DNA of 64,000 nt from JBBARC01 sp040400005. Its GTDB lineage: Bacteria; Pseudomonadota; Alphaproteobacteria; Acetobacterales; Acetobacteraceae. Of this stretch, positions 53,648-60,617 are shown piece by piece. Each line of letters starts with the position of its first letter. Position 1 is the first letter of the stretch. The notes beneath the pieces are model-generated. The model saw only the letters and a program-made list of their open reading frames with translations. It was not told the origin of the DNA and searched no databases. The stretch lies in NCBI GenBank assembly GCA_040400005.1, contig JBBARC010000001.1:206090-270089 (forward strand). Direction: 5' to 3'. The translations under genes were made by a program, and so were the position numbers.

Positions 53648-53875
53648 GCGGCCTGTCTAAAATGTGTTAGCCGGTTCTACACAGAAATTTTGCAAAAACG
53701 CCTGCGCAGCACTTAGGCGGCTAACGGTTCAAATCTGCCTAGGTCTTACCCCGGATGCACGCTACCGTTCAATAGTTGCCGACCGGGGGTTGCCGACCGG
53801 GCACACCTAAAAACGTCAATCAATGGCCGCGCCATTTGGGCTTGCAACGGCCCGCCCCGCTGTTTAGCTGGCCGC

Positions 53876-54670
53876 ATGTATAAACCGCTTGTTACCGCTT
53901 GGCAGTGTGCCGCATTGGCTATTGCCCTGGGGGCAGCAATCGCGTTTGCCTGGCCACCTGCGGCCCATGCCCAAACCGCGCTCCCATCGGCTTGCCCCGC
54001 CATCCCTGCATTAACCCATTTTGCCCTGCCCCGCACCAGTGCGGCAATCGCCGCCAACCAGCCGGTGCTGGTGGTGGCGTTCGGCTCGTCATCCACCCGC
54101 GGCTGGATGGCCAGCGGCATCGGTCACGCCTATCCCGCCATTTTGCAGCGTCTGCTCGCCGATGCCCGGCCATTCGCCGCCTTCGCCGTGGTTAATCGCG
54201 GTGTCGGCGGTCAAGGTGCGGCCGAGGAACTCAACCGGCTGGATCAGGATGTGCTGGCCCTGCGCCCGCAGCTAGTAATCTGGCAAACCGGCGCCAACGA
54301 TGCGCTGCGCGGCGACACGCCCGACCATTTCCGCAACCTGGTCACCCAAGGGGTTACCCGCTTGCAAGCGGCCGGCGCCGATGTCGTGCTGATGGATAAC
54401 CAGCATTCACCCCGGCTGGATGCCTCCCCCCTGGCCCCGCGCATGAACCGCGCACTAGCTGATATCGCCGCCAGCACTGCCGTAAACCTGTTTTCCCGCG
54501 CCGCCCTCATGCAGGCCTGGGATGATGCCGACGCCAGCCCGCCTGCCTTCATCGCCCATGATGGGCTGCATTTGAACGATTTGGGCTACGCCTGCACCGC
54601 CGCCGCCCTGGCGCGCGACATTGCGGCGGCGTTGCCAACACACACCACCCATCCCTACCCGCGCCCGTAA
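53876..54670 (+). CDS. Exported SGNH/GDSL-type hydrolase
   Basis: A 264-aa predicted periplasmic esterase or acyl hydrolase. A signal peptide (ALAIALGAAIAFAWPPAAHAQ) precedes the SGNH blocks: block I AFGSSSTRGW (GSS in place of GDS), block II NRGVGGQ, block III TGANDAL and block V HDGLHLNDLGYA with the catalytic Asp/His. It belongs to the family of small bacterial SGNH hydrolases; the substrate is unknown. It is followed 39 bp later by an EipB gene on the same strand, so a shared transcript is likely. Confidence 0.88.
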   Translation: MYKPLVTAWQCAALAIALGAAIAFAWPPAAHAQTALPSACPAIPALTHFALPRTSAAIAANQPVLVVAFGSSSTRGWMASGIGHAYPAILQRLLADARPFAAFAVVNRGVGGQGAAEELNRLDQDVLALRPQLVIWQTGANDALRGDTPDHFRNLVTQGVTRLQAAGADVVLMDNQHSPRLDASPLAPRMNRALADIAASTAVNLFSRAALMQAWDDADASPPAFIAHDGLHLNDLGYACTAAALARDIAAALPTHTTHPYPRP

Positions 54671-54709
54671 GGATAGGGTAAGCTCACCGCCAGGAGAGTC
54701 CCCCCAATC

Positions 54710-55519
54710 ATGGCCAGCCCATTGCCCCGCCCCTATACAATCGCTGCCGTGGTGCTGGCGGGTTGCGCGATGCTGGGCAAACCAGCAGCCGCCCTGCCGC
54801 CACTGGCCGGCCACCACGCGGTCTACACCCTGGCGCTGAAAACCGGCGCAGATCAGGGCGCCATCGGCGCCAGCGGCAGCATGGTGTTCGACCTCAACGA
54901 CACCTGCGCCGGCTGGACCACCGCCCAGCACATGATCATCGATTTAACCGACCACGACGGCCAGGAACAGCACATGGTGTCCGATTACGCGACACTGGAA
55001 AGCCACGATGGCAGCCGCTTAGATTTCCATTCGCGCCAAACCACCAATGGCCACGCCACCGCCAAGGTCGATGGCGCCGCCCAGTTGGAACATTCCGGCG
55101 GCCGTGGATTTGCCGATTACACCTCGCCCGAAGCAAAACACGTGCTGCTACCCGAAGGCACGTTGCTGCCCACTGCGCACACCACCGCCCTGCTGGTCGC
55201 AGCCGACGCCGGCCACAAGTTCTTATCGGCCCCGCTCTTCGATGGCACCGGGGAATCGGGTGCCGAAGATAGTTTCGTCACCATCGGCGAACATTTTAAG
55301 GCCGCCCCCAGCACCTACCCAAGCCTAACCGCCCTACCGGCAACCCATGTGCGGGTGGCGTTTTTCGACCGCACCACCGCTGCCGAAACCCCCGATTTCG
55401 AGGTCGCCATGCGCTACTACACCAACGGTGTGGCCAGCGACTTGGAAATGAATTTTGGCGATTTCACCATGCTAGGCCGGCTTGATCATTTTGACCCCAA
55501 GCCACCTTCTCATTGCTGA
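54710..55519 (+). CDS. eipB: EipB/DUF1849 family periplasmic envelope-integrity protein
   Basis: A 269-aa protein with a signal peptide (PYTIAAVVLAGCAMLGKPAAA). The mature part has the family opening LAGHHAVYTLALKT, SGSMVFDLNDTCAGWTTAQ, DHDGQEQHMVSDYATLESHDG and a C-terminal VRVAFFD plus FEVAMRYYTNGVASDL. In Brucella EipB forms a beta-spiral in the periplasm and supports envelope integrity, with a conserved disulfide; here Cys in NDTCAGW and the C-terminal SHC fit that. A CAGGAGAG site precedes the ATG. Confidence 0.85.
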   Translation: MASPLPRPYTIAAVVLAGCAMLGKPAAALPPLAGHHAVYTLALKTGADQGAIGASGSMVFDLNDTCAGWTTAQHMIIDLTDHDGQEQHMVSDYATLESHDGSRLDFHSRQTTNGHATAKVDGAAQLEHSGGRGFADYTSPEAKHVLLPEGTLLPTAHTTALLVAADAGHKFLSAPLFDGTGESGAEDSFVTIGEHFKAAPSTYPSLTALPATHVRVAFFDRTTAAETPDFEVAMRYYTNGVASDLEMNFGDFTMLGRLDHFDPKPPSHC

Positions 55520-55622
55520 GACACTTCCCTTGGCATGGGATTTGCTGCCATGGTCAGGTTTCCAGTAGGGTTCTGCCGGTGCTGCCTGGCTGCCGCACGG
55601 GAACCGGTAAAAGGCGAAACAC

Positions 55623-55904
55623 ATGAACCAGAATACCGCCCAAACAGGTGACCAGGAACGCTACAGCCGGCGCCTGTCCGATAAAATTCAGAACGCCTTC
55701 GACCATGCCTGCGAAGAAGGTGAACTGATCGCCGCCAGCGAATTACTGGCGGTCCTGGAAAATGTGCTGCTGCGCAGCCCGTTGCGCGCCGAACGCCGCG
55801 AAATAGTGGTGGCCCCCTTGCTGGCCTCCCACGAACGGCTTTGGCACCTGCGCATGGCCGGCCGGGCCACCCTGCCAGCGGTGGCGGATGGCAGCACCGG
55901 CTAA
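55623..55904 (+). CDS. Small helical conserved-type hypothetical protein
   Basis: A 93-aa acidic, mostly helical protein (RRLSDKIQNAFDHACEEGEL; AASELLAVLENVLLRSP; RREIVVAPLLASHERLWHL). AAAGGCGA upstream of the ATG is a fair ribosome site. The coding pattern fits GC-rich codon use, so I take it as real. No function or domain is recognised. It follows eipB by about 100 bp. Confidence 0.6.
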   Translation: MNQNTAQTGDQERYSRRLSDKIQNAFDHACEEGELIAASELLAVLENVLLRSPLRAERREIVVAPLLASHERLWHLRMAGRATLPAVADGSTG

Positions 55905-55958
55905 TACCAAATCGCCTTGATCCATTCTTCATCGGCCAACCCTTAAGCGGGTTGGTAT
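55904..55958. other. Inverted-repeat region after the small hypothetical gene
   Basis: ATACCAA at 55904-55910 is inverted as TTGGTAT at 55952-55958. Inside lies a 7-bp hairpin, CCAACCC with GGGTTGG (55936-55955). There is no T-run. It could be a weak terminator or a short repeat. Confidence 0.35.
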
Positions 55959-56085
55959 GAGCCGCCGTCAGAAAGCAGGCGAGGCATATCCCCGATGCCC
56001 TCATCCCATCAGCCGATAGGCTCGCCCAGACCCCCTCAACGCCTAGCGGCTTGGGAGTTACAGAAAAACAAGTTTCTGCCTTTTC

Positions 56086-57888
56086 CTAATCTGCGGCCAA
56101 ATCCCCAGTGGCCACCCCCCCAGCGGCCAAACTCCCAGCGGCCAAACTTCCAGTGGCCAAACGCCAGTGTGCCGGTGCTGCTTGCGGTCCGCGGATCAAG
56201 CGGCCCGGCATGGCGCCGGTTTCTATGCCATTTTCAAACGTTACTGCGCCGCTGACGATGGTTGCGCGGTAGCCGGTGGCTTTTTGAATAAGCCGGCGGC
56301 CAGCGGCGGGCAGGTCGAACACCAGTTCGGGGGGCAGAATGCGTAAGGCGGCGAGGTCGATGATATTCACATCGGCTTTCATGCCGGGGGCCAGCACGCC
56401 GCGATCGTGTAACCCATATAATTGGGCGGTATCGTGGGTTTGCATGCGCACGGCTTGCTGGATGGGGATTTTCGGCCCGCGGCTGCGATCGCGCACCCAG
56501 TGGGTCAGCATGTAGGTGGGGAAGCCGGCATCGCAGATAACCCCGCAATGCGCACCGCCATCCGACAAACTCAGGATGGTTGCTTTGTGGTTCATCATCT
56601 CATGAATGTGGTCAAAATTGAAATTGGTGTAGTTGAGCACGGGGAAATAGACGTACCCAAAACCATCATTTTCCATCAGCATGTCGTACACGATCGCGGC
56701 CGGTGCGGCGCCGGTGCTTGCCGCTTGGGCGGCCACACTATCGGCGGCTGGCGGTTCGTAATCGAGGCCGGTTTCGCGTTCCAGGCGAAACATGCGATCG
56801 AACCCTTGGGTTAGGATCATCGCCAGCATGCTGAATTCCATCGGCGTATCGGCCAGGATGCGGCCACGCATAATGGGATCTTTTAGGCGTTCGAGGCGCT
56901 CGGCAAAGGGCAGATCGGCGATTTCGCGGTAGCTTGGGTGGAAAATGAAAGGGTGCACGGTGCTTTGCCAGCCCAGCACCATGCCGGTCGGCCGGCAGGC
57001 GATTTGGGCGGTGACATTCGCACCTTGGGCACGGGCGGCGTCGGTCATGGCCAGCATGTCGCGCCATTTATCGGCATCGATCGGCGATTGCAGCAGGGCG
57101 TAGGTCACCGGCAGGCCGGTTTCGCTGGAAAGTTCGGCCATCCAGGCGAATTCATCTTCGGCCGGGGTCATGTCGGATGCCATTTCGAACACGCCGTGGC
57201 CGGCTTTACCTAACGCGCGGCCGATGCCGAGCAATTCGGCTTTGTTGGCGAAGGTGCCGGGAACGGGTTCGCCATCTTTAGAAAGATGCAGCATGGTGCG
57301 CGAGGTGGAGAATCCTAGGGCGCCGGCTTCAATGCCTTCGCGCACGATGTCGGCCATGGCGGCGATATCGTCATCATTGGCGGCTTCGTTGCGGGCACCG
57401 CGGTCGCCCATGACGTAGGCGCGCACGGCACCGTGCGGCACGTGGGTGGCGACATCCATCACCCGCTGTTGGGCATCGATGCTGTTCAAATAGTCCGGGA
57501 AGGTTTCCCAGTTCCATTTGATTCCTTCGGCCAGGGCTGAACCGGGGATATCTTCCACCCCTTCCATCAGCGCAATCAGCCAATCGTGTTTATCGGGGCG
57601 GGCGGGGGCGAAACCGACGCCGCAATTGCCCATGACCACAGTGGTCACGCCATGCCAGCACGATGGGGTAAGCAGCGGGTCCCAGGTGACCTGGCCATCG
57701 TAATGGGTGTGGATATCGACAAAGCCGGGGGTAACCATCAGGCCAGTGGCATCAATTTCGCGCCTGCCGGCGGCGAGCGTTGGGCCGATTTCGGCGATCA
57801 GGCCGTTGGCAATGGCGATATCCGCCACAAACGGCGCCGCACCCGTGCCATCCACTACCGTGCCGCCACGGATCACCAGATCGAACAT
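56086..57888 (-). CDS. N-acyl-D-amino-acid deacylase-like amidohydrolase
   Basis: A metal-dependent hydrolase of the urease/amidohydrolase superfamily (600 aa). DLVIRGGTVVDGTG opens the composite domain, then PGFVDIHTHYDGQVTWDP (metal His pair), CWHGVTTVVMGNCGVGFAP (bridging Cys region), FSTSR, and LSLSDGGAHCGVICDAGF with the catalytic Asp. APGMKADVNIIDL closes the fold. Its closest pattern is D-aminoacylase-like proteins. Its C-terminus is extended by five repeats of five residues (such as SLAAG) encoded by a 15-bp tandem repeat. ATG 57888 is preceded by GGGAG. Confidence 0.88.
   Translation of the reverse strand: MFDLVIRGGTVVDGTGAAPFVADIAIANGLIAEIGPTLAAGRREIDATGLMVTPGFVDIHTHYDGQVTWDPLLTPSCWHGVTTVVMGNCGVGFAPARPDKHDWLIALMEGVEDIPGSALAEGIKWNWETFPDYLNSIDAQQRVMDVATHVPHGAVRAYVMGDRGARNEAANDDDIAAMADIVREGIEAGALGFSTSRTMLHLSKDGEPVPGTFANKAELLGIGRALGKAGHGVFEMASDMTPAEDEFAWMAELSSETGLPVTYALLQSPIDADKWRDMLAMTDAARAQGANVTAQIACRPTGMVLGWQSTVHPFIFHPSYREIADLPFAERLERLKDPIMRGRILADTPMEFSMLAMILTQGFDRMFRLERETGLDYEPPAADSVAAQAASTGAAPAAIVYDMLMENDGFGYVYFPVLNYTNFNFDHIHEMMNHKATILSLSDGGAHCGVICDAGFPTYMLTHWVRDRSRGPKIPIQQAVRMQTHDTAQLYGLHDRGVLAPGMKADVNIIDLAALRILPPELVFDLPAAGRRLIQKATGYRATIVSGAVTFENGIETGAMPGRLIRGPQAAPAHWRLATGSLAAGSLAAGGVATGDLAAD
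56091..56165 (-). repeat. Five-copy 15-bp tandem repeat at the amidohydrolase C-terminus
   Basis: Five units of the type CAGCGGCCAAACTCC occupy 56091-56165. Read on the minus strand they encode RLATG, SLAAG, SLAAG, GVATG and DLAAD, and the gene ends right after. The tail lies outside the conserved fold. Confidence 0.9.
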
Positions 57889-57971
57889 GTTCCACTCCCG
57901 GTTTTTGTTGTGTTGACCGGTACTATAAGCGCCGCTTGGCTTGCTGCAATCGGGTGAATGCAAAGGCGTAG

Positions 57972-58110
57972 GAATTTTCTTTTTGACTTCCGAAAAAAGA
58001 AACAAAAAAGACTTTTTTGACGCTGGGTCGGAGAATTCGGTGGCAGGGTTGCCCCAGGTCCAGCATTACAAAAGTCTTTTTGCTTCTTTTTCTTCAGAAA
58101 AAGAAGGGTC
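57972..58110. repeat. Composite hairpin repeat element 2
   Basis: A diverged hairpin (57975-58000, arms TTTCTTTTT / AAAAAAGAAA) and a perfect palindrome (58083-58106) flank a core that shares GTTGCCCCAGGTCCAGC (58048-58064) with element 1. It lies between the glycosyltransferase stop and the amidohydrolase start, both on the minus strand. Confidence 0.9.
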
Positions 58111-58141
58111 TTACTTTTACCCGATTGCCCTGGTCTGGGGG

Positions 58142-60409
58142 TTAATTTAGGCCGCGCAGGCGCCGCAAAAAGCGCCGTAAGGGGCGGGTTGCGCGCAGCA
58201 GGGTGCGGGTTACCAGGTAGAACAAGCGGTTCGCGAACAGGCCTTGCGCCATGTGTTCCACACGGCCGGCGAGCCTGCGGGCGGCGCGTTCGGCGGGGCT
58301 GTCGGGCACGGCGGGGGCATCGGGGCGGTACCAGACGTCGCTGGCGAATTGCATGTCGCGGATGCGCGCGGTGAGGGCGCGGAAATCGACGCGGGTAAGG
58401 GCCGCTTGCATGGCGGTGCTGATTTCGCGCGCCGATCGGGCGCCACCTTGGGCGGCAAGGTCGGGTTCGGCGCCACCGACAAATTCTGGGATGGTGGCGA
58501 GCATGGCGGTAAGCTCAGCTGTGGTATCGAAAAAATGAAAGTTCGGGGTTTGGCCGAGTGCTGCCCATAATTCCAGAAACACCGGCAGGCGGCGCAAAAA
58601 CACGGGGCGGCGCATGGCGATGGCGTTCAGCGCCGGGAAGCCAAAGCCTTCGGCCATGCTGGGAAAAATGATGGCGCTGGCGGCGCTGTATAAATCGCCG
58701 ATTTCATTTTCTGGCATGGCACCCACGGCAAGGCCGCTGATGTTGGGTAAATCCAGCAGCGCCACCGGCGATGCCGGGTTGGGCTGCTCGCCGGGCAGCA
58801 GCTTGGTTTGGCCCATGGCGATAATGTCGCGATCAGGGAAGGCGGCGCCCAGGGCATTCACCGTGGGGGTGAGGTATTTGTGGTGGTAGTGATTGCCCAC
58901 CACCAGCAGCGACACGGCGTTGCGTTTTTTGGCGGGCTTGCCAGCGGCCGTAGCCGTGGCAACCACCGTTGCCGCGGCAGCAGTGCCAGGCGGGGTGGTG
59001 GGCAGCACGTAGTCGGCGAGATCGAGCGAGTGCATCGACATCAGCCGGCCAACGCTGGGCGGTATGGCGAAGCGGTGTTCTAGCAAGGCTTGGGTTTGCA
59101 GGCTTTGGCCGGCGACCACATCGATGTGGCGCAGGGTGAAATCCCACAAATTATAGAGGCGCGGCGAGGATAATTGCGGGCAGTCGATGGCGATGGTGTC
59201 GAGCATGTAAACACCCAAAACCACGCCGGTCATGGTTAGGCGCTGCATCACGTTCCAGTCGAACGGCTGACCGACGCGAAAGATCGCGGCGAAGCTGCGG
59301 GCTGAATGGGTGTCGGATCGTTCAACGCCCAGGGCTGCGTAGTCGTGAAACTCGTAAACGTCGGGCGGGCAGATCACGAACACGTTAAAATGATCGGCAA
59401 GCTCGGCGGCGGCCTGCAGCAGTTGGCGGCCGGCCATGAAAGTGCCGTTGTGGGCGGCGCGAAAGCTGGAAAAATCAAACGCCAAATCCAGGCGGCCGCC
59501 GGCATCGGGGATCAGGCTGGCGATCAAGCGTTCGGCGATGGTTTCGGGCTGGTCGAAATACACACCAGTTTGCGGGCCGTATTCGGGGTAGCGCTTGTCC
59601 AATATGGCGCGGTTGGCGGGTTCCCAGGTATCGCGGTCGATCGCGGCGGTGGAAAACGAGGCTTCGCCCTCGTGCCAAACAAAGGCGTGGTTGGCCATGC
59701 CGGCGCGCCAGCCGCAGCGGCTGGCGCGCATCACCAGGTCGTTTTCTTCGTTATAGCCGGCGCCGTAAATTTCATCGAAACCGCCGAGTTCGGCGATGAT
59801 TTCCCATCGGATCAGCATGCAATAGCCCACCGCCGTGGGCACGTAGCTCACGGCGGGCAGGTGGTTCGCCATGGCGGCGTAGGCGGCCCGTTTTACGGCC
59901 GTCGGGCTTGCGGAAAACCGCTCGCCAATTGGCAGGGTGGCAATGGTTGCGTTGTTGGATCGCGGGTTAACGAAGCCCAAAGTGGGGTCGGCCGCCATCA
60001 CCCGCGCCATTTCGGGGATGGCGCCGGGGGTAAGCCTGGTATCGGAATTAAGCAGCAGCAGATCGCTGCGCTGCGCCACGGCCTGGGCGACCGCCAGGTT
60101 CATGGTTTTGACGAATCCCAGGTTGGTTGCGTTGGTGTGCAGGGTGGCCGGCACGCAGGCTTGCAGGCGGGGCAGCCACAGGGCCAGTTGCTCGGCCAGC
60201 GGCGCATAGCCGGGCGAATCGTTAAACAGGGCAAATTGGCAGCCGGTGGCGGCCAGTTCATCGGCGCAGGCGATGACCGAGCCTAAAATATCGTCGACCA
60301 GATGTTCGTTTTTGTAAAACGGGATCGCCACCAGCACACCGGCGCGGGGCGGCGCGGCCCGGCGCGCCAAAATATCCGTCAGTGCTGTATCAGCCTGTGT
60401 GCCGGTCAT
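58142..60409 (-). CDS. Two-domain glycosyltransferase (GT2 plus GT4-like)
   Basis: A 755-aa protein joining two transferase domains. The N-terminal GT-A domain has VLVAIPFYKNEHLVDDILGS, TNATNLGFVKTMNLAV, LLLLNSDTRLTPGAIPEM (DXD-like) and EIYGAGYNEENDLVMRA. The C-terminal GT-B domain has LLVVGNHYHHKYLTPTVNAL and SAIIFPSMAEGFGFPALNAI (the GT4 E-x7-E type motif), with FVICPPDVYEF in between. It likely adds two sugars to a surface polysaccharide or glycoprotein. ATG 60409 is preferred over a longer start that runs through a repeat. It is divergent from the next large transferase. Confidence 0.85.
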   Translation of the reverse strand: MTGTQADTALTDILARRAAPPRAGVLVAIPFYKNEHLVDDILGSVIACADELAATGCQFALFNDSPGYAPLAEQLALWLPRLQACVPATLHTNATNLGFVKTMNLAVAQAVAQRSDLLLLNSDTRLTPGAIPEMARVMAADPTLGFVNPRSNNATIATLPIGERFSASPTAVKRAAYAAMANHLPAVSYVPTAVGYCMLIRWEIIAELGGFDEIYGAGYNEENDLVMRASRCGWRAGMANHAFVWHEGEASFSTAAIDRDTWEPANRAILDKRYPEYGPQTGVYFDQPETIAERLIASLIPDAGGRLDLAFDFSSFRAAHNGTFMAGRQLLQAAAELADHFNVFVICPPDVYEFHDYAALGVERSDTHSARSFAAIFRVGQPFDWNVMQRLTMTGVVLGVYMLDTIAIDCPQLSSPRLYNLWDFTLRHIDVVAGQSLQTQALLEHRFAIPPSVGRLMSMHSLDLADYVLPTTPPGTAAAATVVATATAAGKPAKKRNAVSLLVVGNHYHHKYLTPTVNALGAAFPDRDIIAMGQTKLLPGEQPNPASPVALLDLPNISGLAVGAMPENEIGDLYSAASAIIFPSMAEGFGFPALNAIAMRRPVFLRRLPVFLELWAALGQTPNFHFFDTTAELTAMLATIPEFVGGAEPDLAAQGGARSAREISTAMQAALTRVDFRALTARIRDMQFASDVWYRPDAPAVPDSPAERAARRLAGRVEHMAQGLFANRLFYLVTRTLLRATRPLRRFLRRLRGLN

Positions 60410-60455
60410 GTTTTCCCCAAATCCCAATACCCCGTTGGGTGGCTCTACAATCCGT

Positions 60456-60500
60456 CCCGGTTCGCGTAAAGCCGGGTCGCGTAAGGCCGGGTCGCGTAAA
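60456..60500. repeat. Three-copy 15-bp tandem repeat between divergent glycosyltransferases
   Basis: Three 15-bp units (CCCGGTTCGCGTAAA, GCCGGGTCGCGTAAG, GCCGGGTCGCGTAAA) lie in the ~200-bp space between the two transferase genes, in the region that must hold the promoters of both. Confidence 0.9.
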
Positions 60501-60617
60501 AGGCTGTGGCGGGTGTGGCGCCGGGCTTTGGGTTGACAACGCCCCCCGCGCTCGGCCCATTGGCTTGCCCCTCGGGGGGAGAACGCCAAAACCAGGGCGC
60601 TAAATTAGGGACACGAC

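Noticed and set aside
59306..60286. A 326-codon plus-strand frame opposite the GT2/GT4 gene
   Set aside because: The Gly/Val-rich translation mirrors the antisense of a certain glycosyltransferase; no motif is seen.
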